Source of the DNA: JBJMQS01 sp045802605
GTDB lineage: Bacteria > Planctomycetota > Planctomycetia > Gemmatales > Gemmataceae
Assembly (NCBI GenBank): GCA_045802605.1
Contig: JBJMQS010000059.1
Location: 27,469-91,468, forward strand
Direction of reading: 5' to 3'
DNA length: 64,000 bases
Shown: positions 18,560 through 25,470 of the stretch, piece by piece
Layout of the letters: the number at the start of each line of letters is the position of its first letter
Position numbering within the stretch: the stretch's first letter is position 1
Program-made: the position numbers and the translations under genes
The notes under the pieces: model-generated
Told to the model about the DNA's origin: nothing
The model's input: only the letters and a program-made list of their open reading frames with translations
Database searches by the model: none

Positions 18560-18964
18560 ATGTCGCCCGCGCCCGCAACGAAGGCTCGATTGAAATGGCC
18601 ATGGATTGTTGCTGGGTTTGCAGTTTGCTTCCTCTTCGGAGGGGCTTTTTTGTGGAGGGGCACGTACGACGAGTACCTGCACGATGGCTTTCATTGGGAG
18701 ATAATTCCGGTGCAGATAGTCGTCGCTTTGTTGTTGACGTGGTTGATGGGACTTGGCGTTGTTGTTGCCACAATCACAGTTGGAATGGCTTTCTCGGCCG
18801 CCATCATGGCGCGGGTAGTAATCGACTGTCTCGACGACCCCACCCATCATAACCTCTGGCCGTTTGAGTTGGTTCTAGCGCTCGCCTTCGGCATCGTCAT
18901 GAGCTCCCCTGGCGCTGCATCGGGTCGGCTGTTACGCTGGGCAACACATCGAAACCGAGCATAA
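18560..18964 (+). CDS. Cassette gene: small multi-pass membrane protein
   Basis: 134 residues from the ATG at 18560, chosen because AAGAGGA lies 8 nt upstream. Three to four hydrophobic segments: WPWIVAGFAVCFLFGGAFLW (~10-29), IIPVQIVVALLLTWLMGLGV (~46-65), a following Gly/Ala-rich helix and a C-terminal segment. No family recognised. Its TAA stop lies inside the attC R'' box (GCATAAC), the compact arrangement typical of integron cassettes. It is preceded by a GTTATGC cassette boundary at 18504. Function unknown. Confidence 0.65.
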   Translation: MSPAPATKARLKWPWIVAGFAVCFLFGGAFLWRGTYDEYLHDGFHWEIIPVQIVVALLLTWLMGLGVVVATITVGMAFSAAIMARVVIDCLDDPTHHNLWPFELVLALAFGIVMSSPGAASGRLLRWATHRNRA

Positions 18965-19052
18965 CAATCCGCTGCACCTGACCGGGGCGGGCGCGTCGTG
19001 TAATTTGAAGTCTGCAGGGCGTTTGCCCTGGCAGGTGAGCGAAGCGTTATGC
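18959..19052 (+). repeat. attC site 1
   Basis: 94 bp from R'' GCATAAC (18959-18965) to R' GTTATGC (19046-19052). The inner stems pair GCT-CACCTG with CAGGTG-AGC and GGGGC with GCCCT, leaving unpaired bases on one side, as attC hairpins do. It shares a central stretch (TCGTGTA-TTTGAAGTC) with attC 2. Confidence 0.8.
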
Positions 19053-19068
19053 GTCAGAGAATTGAGCG

Positions 19069-19599
19069 ATGGCGGAATCTCAAACCACCGTTGACGCGCG
19101 TGCCGAGCTGGAGCGACTCTATTTCCATGATGCCGTCTTCCGCGCCATCGAACTTTCGTTCAGCGACTGCAACGCCCGGTCATGCAGGTTACACATTGAC
19201 TACTATGATTGGGAAGGCAACGACGCCCGCCGGAAGCAAGATCCGAACGCCGCGTGGCAATGGCGATCGCTGGAAATTGGTTTCTCGTATCTGGGACATT
19301 TCGAATATTCGGCCCCAGACCTGCCGAATCGCCCGCAGGACATCGACCGAATTGAGTTCGACCACCAGCTTGCTGAGCTTCGGGCCAGCGAGGAATGGGC
19401 GCGGGGCTTTTGCGCTGAGTATAGGTCGCCACTGTTCGACGCCGAAGGTGGTCCGCTGTCGGTCAAGTTCATTACGCAGAACGAAAACGCAGATCGCGAG
19501 GGGTTTGTACTGGTGGTCGGCAGTGGCTGCAAACTCCGCTGGGATGTAAAGCCGCCGCTCATTGGACAAATTCACATCCCCATCGCACCGGACGCATAA
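19069..19599 (+). CDS. Cassette gene: hypothetical soluble protein
   Basis: 176 residues, acidic, no membrane segment. It begins MAESQTTVDARAELERLYFHDAVFRAIELS and has SCRLHIDYYDWEG and YSAPDLPNRPQDIDRIEF further on. This is the look of small beta-sheet proteins of unknown function often carried in cassettes. It fills a complete cassette: GTTATGC at 19046 is 23 bp upstream and its TAA stop sits in attC 2's GCATAAC. A GAGCGATGG-type context precedes the ATG. No function can be assigned. Confidence 0.7.
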   Translation: MAESQTTVDARAELERLYFHDAVFRAIELSFSDCNARSCRLHIDYYDWEGNDARRKQDPNAAWQWRSLEIGFSYLGHFEYSAPDLPNRPQDIDRIEFDHQLAELRASEEWARGFCAEYRSPLFDAEGGPLSVKFITQNENADREGFVLVVGSGCKLRWDVKPPLIGQIHIPIAPDA

Positions 19600-19687
19600 C
19601 CACTCGCTGCACCTGACCAGGGCGCGCGTGTCGTGTAGTTTGAAGTCAGCCGGACGTTTGCCCCGGCAGGTGAGCTTGGTGTTCGGC
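19594..19687 (+). repeat. attC site 2
   Basis: 94 bp from R'' GCATAAC (19594-19600) to R' GTTCGGC (19681-19687). Internal CACCTG/CAGGTG and GGGC/GCCC stems are as in attC 1, and most other positions match it. The R' differs from R'' because it belongs to the next cassette. Confidence 0.8.
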
Positions 19688-19703
19688 GGCAGAGGGCGCA
19701 CTG

Positions 19704-20030
19704 ATGGGCCGCGACATCGACCGCGTGATCGCCCTCGTCCGCAACCGCCTCCCATCGGTATCGGTCGTGCAGTGGCACAAGAAGCATCCGGGCGACGATG
19801 ACGGCATCTGGTGGTTCCGGCTGCCGGGCGTCGAGCGGGACATCCAGTTGGAGTCGTCGTTCGGCACTTGCCCATTCTTGGTCGAGCACGACGACATGCA
19901 GTCCACCGCCGAGCAGTGGCGGGCGCAGTCGGTCGAGCAGGCGGCAGAGGCGGTCATCGGGTATCTGGAGGCGCGGCTCGCCCATCAGGCCCCAGACGCC
20001 GAACCAGGCGCTGCAGCAGACATCGGGTAG
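19704..20030 (+). CDS. Cassette gene: hypothetical soluble protein
   Basis: 108 residues. Starts MGRDIDRVIALVRNRLPSVSVVQW, has DDDGIWWFRLPGVERDIQLESS in the middle, and ends in a tail encoded by the attC remnant (from 19998). The composition suggests a small alpha/beta protein that may bind another protein; no family recognised. GAGGG lies 11 nt before the ATG. It lies in the third cassette, opened by GTTCGGC at 19681. The last ~10 residues are read from attC sequence and are probably not functional. Confidence 0.6.
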   Translation: MGRDIDRVIALVRNRLPSVSVVQWHKKHPGDDDGIWWFRLPGVERDIQLESSFGTCPFLVEHDDMQSTAEQWRAQSVEQAAEAVIGYLEARLAHQAPDAEPGAAADIG

Positions 20031-20035
20031 GTACC
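19998..20035 (+). repeat. Left half of a third, truncated attC site
   Basis: R'' GCCGAAC (19998-20004) is the complement of the cassette opening GTTCGGC at 19681, followed by CAGGCGCTGCAGCAGAC. The matching right half with CTGCAGC is not found downstream. GTTGAGT at 20105 fits a cassette boundary only loosely. The end of the array seems degraded. Confidence 0.5.
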
Positions 20036-20099
20036 TTGGCATCGAATCCGAGTTCTGAAAGGATGATCGGCGGGACGTTTTGAAGATGCGGGGGCGGTC

Positions 20100-20450
20100 G
20101 TGAAGTTGAGTCGCCGAAAGGTAATTCTTGTTGCAGCCATCGCCCTGCTGGTTGTATTTGTCACTGTGCCGATGTTGGTTGGAACGCGCGTAGTGTCGAG
20201 CACCGATGCTATAAAGTGCTTTCCACGAAATACTTCCCGCTCAGACGTTGAAGCCGTGCTCGGGGCATCCAACCGCGTCATGCCTATTGTGTCTAGTCCT
20301 CCTGAGGTGATGTGCTTTTACAACACCTCCGATGGTTTTTTTGTCGCCCTATACGACGGCAATGGAATCGCGGCTTTTTGTTACGCTGAAGCCGACCCAG
20401 ATTTTTTTCAGGGGTGGTGGCGTCGATTCAGGTGGGTCATGGGGCTCTGA
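20100..20450 (+). CDS. Small exported or membrane-anchored protein, BamE/SmpA-like fold possible
   Basis: 116 residues from a GTG at 20100. An N-terminal basic/hydrophobic segment (KLSRRKVILVAAIALLVVFV) acts as signal anchor. It is followed by TSRSDVEAVLGASNRV, which resembles the two-helix entry motif of BamE/SmpA-like periplasmic domains (S-x-x-D-V-x-x-x-L-G-x-P). The C-terminal half is aromatic (FYNTSDGFFVALYDGNG, DFFQGWWRRFRW). There is no lipobox Cys. It lies just beyond the truncated third attC and may be the last cassette gene. The BamE likeness is weak; function unknown. Confidence 0.55.
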   Translation: MKLSRRKVILVAAIALLVVFVTVPMLVGTRVVSSTDAIKCFPRNTSRSDVEAVLGASNRVMPIVSSPPEVMCFYNTSDGFFVALYDGNGIAAFCYAEADPDFFQGWWRRFRWVMGL

Positions 20451-20590
20451 CTTTCGTTTCGTCATTTAGAAGCAAAGCCGGACCGGGACTCTTGCTTGCC
20501 CCGCTCCCCGGCCCATGCGACAATCGCTAGCGGGCCGCGAAGAAACGGAATGCGAGGTTAGTAGATTACGTAGAATGAAAAGTTCGCCGC

Positions 20591-20821
20591 TTGTTGGCAC
20601 CAAAGAAACGGAAAACTACTCAACGACTGCCTAATCCATCTCCACGACCCCAACCCGAATGGCTGCTTCGCTGCCTGACATGCCGCCAAACCATCGAATG
20701 CCACCAAGAGGATTTGCTGAACTACACCCGGACGAAGTGGCCTCGTTGCTGCGATGAAACCATGTCCCTGTTCACTGACTCGGAATTTCCGAAGCAGCCA
20801 GCACCAGATGAAGCCGGGTGA
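20591..20821 (+). CDS. Small zinc-ribbon-like protein
   Basis: 76 residues with a Cys-based motif LRCLTCRQTIEC … WPRCCDETM, similar to small planctomycete proteins of the form CxxC…EEDLLxYxxxxWPxCCGExM that probably bind zinc. The N-terminus is Lys/Arg/Pro-rich. The frame opens with TTG TTG at 20591 and no good Shine-Dalgarno sequence, so the start is uncertain. No neighbouring gene suggests a role. Confidence 0.5.
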   Translation: MLAPKKRKTTQRLPNPSPRPQPEWLLRCLTCRQTIECHQEDLLNYTRTKWPRCCDETMSLFTDSEFPKQPAPDEAG

Positions 20822-20907
20822 GCCAAACCCCCATACGGATATCCCCCTCTCTCTCCCTCGCGGCCAAAACTGGTACAAGACCCAGTCTTGGCGCAAGGAA
20901 CATATCA

Positions 20908-21207
20908 CTAGCAACGCACACCTTCTGCGCGAAGTTCCGCCAACGCGTCACTATGATCCGCTCGCGCCTTGCTCCTCGTGCGTTCTTCCGCAAGCTGTTT
21001 GTTCATGCCCCCGGCCATCTCACAGGCCTGCAAGAATTCATCCACCCACGCCTGGGATGTCATGAGTAGGGCGCCGATGCGAGCGGTTTGAAGCTGAACG
21101 GTGTGCTTGCCCACACGGATACCGCGCGCCCACTTCTTTATTGTGTCGGGGTGTTTGCCAAGCTGTTTTGCGACCGCGCTGATACGAAGGTTCGGTATGT
21201 CTCGCAT
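20908..21207 (-). CDS. DUF1580-like DNA-binding protein
   Basis: 99 residues from the ATG at 21207, chosen because CAGGAG precedes it; the frame is open to 21327. The segment ISAVAKQLGKHPDTIKKWARGIRVGKHTVQLQTARIGALLMTSQAWVDEFL follows the pattern of DUF1580 and related winged-helix excisionase-type proteins, including a helix-turn-helix (~8-30) and the wing TARIGALLMTS. The tail is a charged helix with Arg and Glu. In planctomycetes such genes are frequent near integrases. It is probably a regulator or recombination directionality factor of this element. Confidence 0.65.
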   Translation of the reverse strand: MRDIPNLRISAVAKQLGKHPDTIKKWARGIRVGKHTVQLQTARIGALLMTSQAWVDEFLQACEMAGGMNKQLAEERTRSKARADHSDALAELRAEGVRC

Positions 21208-21265
21208 GTCGAAATCTCCTGGAGTGTTGTTGATCAATCCTATGTGGGCCTTCCCTGGCCGCAAA

Positions 21266-21478
21266 TCAGAAAGTCCCGTCAATGATTGCCCGCACCGCGC
21301 GCCACTGATGCAAATATCGGCCGACACCCTTCCCGCCGTCTAACGTCGCATCGTAGGTGCGCCGGCCCAGGCTATCCGTCGTCAGTGTCAACACACCGAG
21401 GACGTAGGACCCGAGGCCCACGAGCACGAGTCCGCAGCCTGTATCGATCAAGTTCACGCATCGCCGTTTGCTCGCCAT
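21266..21478 (-). CDS. Small membrane-anchored hypothetical protein
   Basis: 70 residues from the ATG at 21478, preceded by GGAGGG. One hydrophobic segment (GCGLVLVGLGSYVLGVLTL, ~14-32) is followed by a polar tail. No family recognised. It lies between the DUF1580-like gene and the 92-residue gene, all on the minus strand with gaps under 70 bp, so they form one early-type operon opposite the XRE regulator. Confidence 0.5.
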   Translation of the reverse strand: MASKRRCVNLIDTGCGLVLVGLGSYVLGVLTLTTDSLGRRTYDATLDGGKGVGRYLHQWRAVRAIIDGTF

Positions 21479-21532
21479 AACCACACCCTCCAAAATGGGA
21501 GGCCCGATTGCCCCCCTGCCCTCTGATCGCCC

Positions 21533-21811
21533 CTACGCCACCTGCCGACAGTCGCCGACCAATTCGAGCACCGCACCCATCGCCGTCCTGACTACACCGC
21601 GCAACGTCTCGACCGTGGCCGTGGGGTCCGCGAACTCGACCGACAACTGGTAGCAGTCGTCCTTGACCGCCAGGCCGACCTTCCGCCAGCCAAAGAACCC
21701 GCTGACGCGCAACAACGCCGCCCGCAGCTCTTGCCCGAAGTAAACCCGCTGGCCCGTCGCCTCGACTTGAGCCTGGAAAGGAACCCGCACCGTTTTCAGT
21801 TTGCTTGACAT
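21533..21811 (-). CDS. Hypothetical phage-type protein
   Basis: 92 residues, begins MSSKLKTVRVPFQAQVEATGQRVYFGQELRAALLRVSGFFGW. Soluble, alternating beta and helical stretches, no recognised motif. AGGGGAA precedes the ATG. It is the first gene of a minus-strand operon whose promoter region (21812-21944) is shared with the divergent XRE gene and contains operator-like repeats. It is therefore likely to be repressed by that regulator. Function unknown. Confidence 0.55.
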   Translation of the reverse strand: MSSKLKTVRVPFQAQVEATGQRVYFGQELRAALLRVSGFFGWRKVGLAVKDDCYQLSVEFADPTATVETLRGVVRTAMGAVLELVGDCRQVA

Positions 21812-21842
21812 TGCCTGTTCCCCTGAAAGTGTCAGACTAACT

Positions 21843-21918
21843 CTATAGCCATAATACCGCTATCGCCACTATATGTCAATAGCCACAATTGCAAATATTG
21901 TGGTAATAGCCATATAAT
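21843..21918 (+). promoter_or_regulatory. Divergent operator-promoter region of the XRE regulator
   Basis: Four copies of a YATAGCCAY/TATCGCCAC-like octamer (about 21844, 21860, 21879, 21906) plus an inverted repeat CCACAAT-N7-ATTGTGG (about 21883-21903). A promoter for the XRE gene is visible: -35-like TTGCAA at 21889-21894, an 18-bp spacer, and -10 TATAAT at 21913-21918. The inverted repeat overlaps the -35 box, which suggests autorepression. Confidence 0.6.
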
Positions 21919-21944
21919 CTTTGTGGACTAGGAGATTTGCCGTG

Positions 21945-22184
21945 ATGTTTGGTGAGAAAATGACGGAGTTACGAAAGGCCGCGGAATTGTCAGAGGCAAA
22001 ATTGGCTGAAACGGCCGGCGTGGCCTTTGGAACGATCCGGGAGTACGTCATGGGCCGACGGGCGCCGTCCTATGACAACGTGCGCAAGATCGCCAAAGTG
22101 CTGGGGGTCAGCGTGGCGGCATTTGAGAACTGCACATTCCCGCATCAAACCCAGAAGCAGCCTAAGAAGCGCAGCAAGCGTTAG
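21945..22184 (+). CDS. XRE-family transcriptional regulator
   Basis: 79 residues. A Cro/C1-type helix-turn-helix fills residues ~2-58: MTELRKAAELSEAKLAETAGVAFGTIREYVMGRRAPSYDNVRKIAKVLGVSVAAF, followed by a basic tail (KQPKKRSKR). AGGAG is 10 nt before the ATG. Its promoter shows a perfect TATAAT and a palindrome over the -35 box. It is divergent from the 21533-21811 operon. By position it is the master repressor of the element, like the C1-type repressors of phages and satellites; that role is inference. Confidence 0.85.
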   Translation: MFGEKMTELRKAAELSEAKLAETAGVAFGTIREYVMGRRAPSYDNVRKIAKVLGVSVAAFENCTFPHQTQKQPKKRSKR

Positions 22185-22304
22185 GCGGTTCGCAGTGTCT
22201 TGGATAGGCCGGATCGCAAACGTCAAGGGGTATGGAAGCCAAGCGACACACGTACCATCGAATTAGTGCGTAAGCAGAAGAAAAGATGAACTGGAAACTT
22301 GCTC

Positions 22305-22937
22305 ATGAGCGGTAAGAAAGGCCAAGCCCCTCTGACGATTGAGCAGTTGAAGGCCGATAGCAGGCACTTCTATGATGCGCTATCGGCCGAACCAGTCTTG
22401 CCCAAGATCTTGTTAGGCCAAGCCCTCATCGAGCGACACCTACATGCAATGCTGATGGGGTTTGTGGTTGATCCGAGCTCCAACACGGCGTTAACTTTGT
22501 TTCATCACACGGGCCGGCTCGGAGACGTATTCGCGAAGGCACAATTGGCTTATTGTCTCGGACTGATTCCGCAATTTCTTTTTGACAACGTCTGCGCGTT
22601 GGGAGAAATACGCAACGCATTTGGCCATAGCCATAAAGCTCTCTCGATTGACGATGAACAAATCTCTGATTTGCTCAAGAAGATCACCTGGGAGAATTTC
22701 CACATGGAGACCGAGGGCCGGTATCTGACCGGCTATTATGGTACGTATGACATTGGCAAGACTAATTTGGACAGGCTCACGTATGCGATTTACTATTGCG
22801 TCAGTCTACTTTCTTGGATCAATGAATACGCCATCCAGCGGCTAAAGCCCGCGACTGACGTCAAGCGTCGGCCGCCGGGTGAAAGTATGCAATTAGTGCT
22901 GGAGATTCCCAACGTAGCTCCGAATGTGCCCGAGTAA
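22305..22937 (+). CDS. MltR-family-like protein
   Basis: 210 residues from the ATG at 22305. The region QALIERHLHAMLMGFV … FHHTGRLGDVFAKAQLAYCLGLI … LGEIRNAFGHS (~38-112) matches the pattern of the mannitol repressor MltR/DUF4145-like helical fold: a hydrophobic dimer helix, then AKxxLAxxLGLI, then IRNxFAHS. Proteins of this fold are carried by many mobile elements and need not control mannitol genes; none are nearby. It follows the XRE regulator by 120 bp on the same strand. An accessory or defence-linked role is possible but unsupported. Confidence 0.65.
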   Translation: MSGKKGQAPLTIEQLKADSRHFYDALSAEPVLPKILLGQALIERHLHAMLMGFVVDPSSNTALTLFHHTGRLGDVFAKAQLAYCLGLIPQFLFDNVCALGEIRNAFGHSHKALSIDDEQISDLLKKITWENFHMETEGRYLTGYYGTYDIGKTNLDRLTYAIYYCVSLLSWINEYAIQRLKPATDVKRRPPGESMQLVLEIPNVAPNVPE

Positions 22938-22986
22938 TATCACCCGGTTCGGGACATCTCCTCAAACTTGTGTCCTAGGTCCCAGA

Positions 22987-24402
22987 TCAGCCTAGTTTTC
23001 CCTGGACAACCTTCTGGCGACTCTCATTGCGGAATTTTTGTTCCACTTCCGCGACCCGGGTATCAATCCACCGCTGGAGCACGTCCAGCTCCCTTTTTGC
23101 TCCGTCCTCTATTATTTTTTGCACCTTGCCCTCATTGGCAGCGAGCAATGGTGCAAGTTCGCTTGTCCTCTGCATATCGTGCGGCAAAAACTGTTCGCCG
23201 TAACGTCGAGCGGAGGTCTTGGCTTCTTCCGGGAAGGCTTGCGCGTAGAGGGCACGTAGCGGCGGCGGGATTGCACCGAAGTTATCGCGGCCCATCTCTC
23301 GGGCCGTCAATGCGCCCTGTCGTTCGCCGGGACTCATCCAGGCCAAAGCGATTTGCGCATTCTCCGACGCCCCGTACTGCTCTCGGGCCGGCCCGGCTTG
23401 CGCCCGCATCAAGTTGGCGCGGGATTGCGTCTGTTGTGCCACTAGCCCTTGAAGCTGTTCCAGTTGTTGGCCTTGGAGTTTCAAAATCTCCGCGCGGTCA
23501 AAACCATTGCGGGCTTTCATCGCCTGGTTACCGAGATGCCCCGCGCTTTCCTCGACCATCCCGACGGCGCGATTCGCCCCGGCTGCCGCGCGGTTGGCTT
23601 CGACGATCTTTCCCAACGCATCGGCTTGCCCAGTTCGCGACACCGAGTTAATTTGTGACCACATAGCCTGGCGGCCTTCCGCAGCCCCCGCTTCTGTGTG
23701 CGCTCGCATTGCGATCGGAAGGCCGCGGGTCGCGGCTGCGAGACGCACGTTGCCGATCTCTCCGGCTCTCTCCGCATGTGCCTTCTCATACTCAAGATCT
23801 TCAACGGCTCGAATTCGATCGAATTGATTCTCGCCGGGAAAGATGTCGAACGGCCCGAGAGCTTGCCGCATTCCTAAACCCAGATTGCTCCAGAATCCCC
23901 GCTTGTATCCACCTTCGTTTTGGAGCCATGGGTTCGCAAGATTGCTGGTGGCGCGTATGAACCCTCGGGCCGTGTGGGCAGCGGCAGCCGTGGCGACGTA
24001 ACCCGTAGCGCTCGCCGCCAGTCCTGCGAGTCCCGGCCCCTGTTGATTCGGATCGGGATACCGCTTCGGGTCCACCTCATGTAGTTTCTGCGCTACGTCT
24101 TTATTGAATGCGGCCCGATCGATTCGCGCGGTCACCGCTGTTTCGACTTGATCTTGATAAGTGGGATTCGGATTTTTGTACTTCCCCGGATCGCGGGCAT
24201 ACAGTTCTTCGCGCAGTCGGTCCGTGAACGCATCATGGGCCTGTTTTTTGTCGGCAGCAAAAGTGGCCAGATATTGCAAAGCGGTGCCAGGGACGGGCTG
24301 CCCCGGTGCGGCACCACGGCCGATCGCTACGGTCAGATTCTGAAGCGCGAGCGTAAGCTGTCTTTGGTCTACGGAATACTGCGATGGTTTGATTTTCGCC
24401 AT
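22987..24402 (-). CDS. 471-residue hypothetical phage-type protein with coiled coil
   Basis: No enzyme motif. The N-terminal ~120 residues are polar with Tyr/Pro-rich pieces (YARDPGKYKNPNPTY). Residues ~125-150 form a Gly/Ala-rich hydrophobic stretch (GLAGLAASATGYVATAAAAH). The rest is long, Gln/Ala/Arg-rich and helical, with probable coiled coils (~270-340 and the C-terminal ~60). This profile resembles internal virion or tape-measure-adjacent proteins, but I cannot name a family. It ends a minus-strand run that begins with the integrase and follows the terminase-small-like gene by 74 bp, the place where a satellite carries its packaging or interference gene. Confidence 0.65.
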   Translation of the reverse strand: MAKIKPSQYSVDQRQLTLALQNLTVAIGRGAAPGQPVPGTALQYLATFAADKKQAHDAFTDRLREELYARDPGKYKNPNPTYQDQVETAVTARIDRAAFNKDVAQKLHEVDPKRYPDPNQQGPGLAGLAASATGYVATAAAAHTARGFIRATSNLANPWLQNEGGYKRGFWSNLGLGMRQALGPFDIFPGENQFDRIRAVEDLEYEKAHAERAGEIGNVRLAAATRGLPIAMRAHTEAGAAEGRQAMWSQINSVSRTGQADALGKIVEANRAAAGANRAVGMVEESAGHLGNQAMKARNGFDRAEILKLQGQQLEQLQGLVAQQTQSRANLMRAQAGPAREQYGASENAQIALAWMSPGERQGALTAREMGRDNFGAIPPPLRALYAQAFPEEAKTSARRYGEQFLPHDMQRTSELAPLLAANEGKVQKIIEDGAKRELDVLQRWIDTRVAEVEQKFRNESRQKVVQGKLG

Positions 24403-24476
24403 TATGCTCTCTCTTCCTGGGCAGAAGGTTCGGGGGTTTGGAATTCGGGTTGAAGCTGTTGTCTGTTACTCGGTGA

Positions 24477-25013
24477 TTACGACTCGGCACTAGCAGCAAG
24501 GTCTTTCAATTCCTTCTTGACTATGGCCATGTGATCAGCCAACCGTGGCAGACTTCCGCGACCAATGGCATCTCGAAGGTCCATCCGGTCGGGGCTGTGC
24601 TCGCGGATCGCTTGCGTGCGCTCACGTACGATTTGCTCCGGATCGGTCGGGCCTGTGGGCGCCAGACCCTCGGGTCGTGTGAGTCGCAACAATTCGATCG
24701 CGGCCTTTAGCCGGCCCGGGTTAGTGGGATCCTTGAACGTCTCTTCTATGACCGCCAGAGCCTGCGTGGTCAGTGCCCGCAACTTGTCACCGCTGGCGGC
24801 CCATATCTCCTGCCGGCGAGCGTTTAGCGCGGCCTGGAAGTCAGGGTCATAGGTCCGCCAGCGCCAAACGGTGGTACGTGATAAGTTGAGTTCCTTCGCA
24901 ACATCGCTATCAATCTTTCCGCTTGCGAGGGAATCGACGGCGCTGAGTTGTTGAGTGGTCAACTCGGTTTTGGGTTGCAACCCGTTGCGGGCGGTTTCAT
25001 TCGTCGTTTTCAT
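24477..25013 (-). CDS. Terminase-small-subunit-like DNA-binding protein
   Basis: 178 residues. An HTH at ~18-62 (LTTQQLSAVDSLASGKIDSDVAKELNLSRTTVWRWR, then DPDFQAALNARRQE) is the phBC6A51/homeodomain-like module found at the N-terminus of many phage small terminases and transposon HTH proteins. The middle is helical (LTTQALAVIEETFKDPTNPGRLKAAIELL), as in oligomerising TerS cores. It overlaps the nuclease-like gene upstream by 17 bp. No large terminase is in the element, so if this is TerS, it could redirect packaging of a helper phage. TerS identity is inference from fold pattern and place. Confidence 0.55.
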   Translation of the reverse strand: MKTTNETARNGLQPKTELTTQQLSAVDSLASGKIDSDVAKELNLSRTTVWRWRTYDPDFQAALNARRQEIWAASGDKLRALTTQALAVIEETFKDPTNPGRLKAAIELLRLTRPEGLAPTGPTDPEQIVRERTQAIREHSPDRMDLRDAIGRGSLPRLADHMAIVKKELKDLAASAES

Positions 25014-25470
25014 GGTTTCCTCGTGCGTGAGCGGAGTTAGTGAAAGAAGCGCATAAACTCCCGCCTGAATTGGCCGGGGTTGTGAACAGGTCAGGTTGCG
25101 TAGAAGGCCGGCGGCGGGTGGGTCCTTCGATTACGGTGGTAGTGAGATCGGCCGATTCCACACGAACTCGCTTCACCTGCCATCGTCCGCCACGGCCGAC
25201 CCAGCCCCACACCTCGAAAGCACCGCCGGCCGCGAGCCAGGTCCGCAATGCGGGCTTGCTCTTGGCCTTAGTGAGACGATTCGTGATATGGCCGATCACC
25301 GTGACTTGGACAAGCAAGAATGAAGGCTTTCGATGCCCCGTGACCGCAATCACGTCTGCGAAACCGAACAGGTCGCGCCGGCGATTGACGCGCGGTAGCC
25401 AGGACTCGACAACCGCGGCCGTGTAGCCACTGCGCCGGAGGAGTTCCAGGGTTCGGGCCGTGGGGGTCAT
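24997..25470 (-). CDS. Putative PD-(D/E)XK-type nuclease
   Basis: 157 residues. The core RDLFGFADVIAV … PSFLLVQVT … HITNRLTKAKS … RTWLAAGGAFEVWGW (~30-95) has the layout of small VRR-NUC/PD-(D/E)XK proteins of phages: a D after a hydrophobic strand, then a Q-x-T strand and an R-x-x-K helix. The usual catalytic E/Q-x-K is represented by QVT, so activity is uncertain. It is placed between the replication gene (4-bp overlap at 25467-25470) and the TerS-like gene, consistent with a role in DNA processing. The C-terminus is disordered. Confidence 0.5.
   Translation of the reverse strand: MTPTARTLELLRRSGYTAAVVESWLPRVNRRRDLFGFADVIAVTGHRKPSFLLVQVTVIGHITNRLTKAKSKPALRTWLAAGGAFEVWGWVGRGGRWQVKRVRVESADLTTTVIEGPTRRRPSTQPDLFTTPANSGGSLCASFTNSAHARGNHENDE

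Larger units (their letters stand above)
18504..20111 (+). mobile_element. Integron-type cassette array without integrase (CALIN-like)
   Basis: Three cassettes can be delimited by G^TTRRRY-type junctions at 18504 (GTTATGC), 19046 (GTTATGC) and 19681 (GTTCGGC). Each opening heptamer is the exact complement of the R'' box of its own attC: GCATAAC at 18959, GCATAAC at 19594 and GCCGAAC at 19998. This is what a circular cassette would give. Each cassette holds one short plus-strand gene, and the stops of the first two overlap R''. The first two attC sites are 94 bp and similar to each other. The third has only its left half. No intI or attI is in the window. Confidence 0.75.

Noticed and set aside
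22305..22937. MltR-like gene as part of a mannitol utilisation locus.
   Set aside because: No mannitol transporter or dehydrogenase is in the window; the fold is found on many mobile elements.
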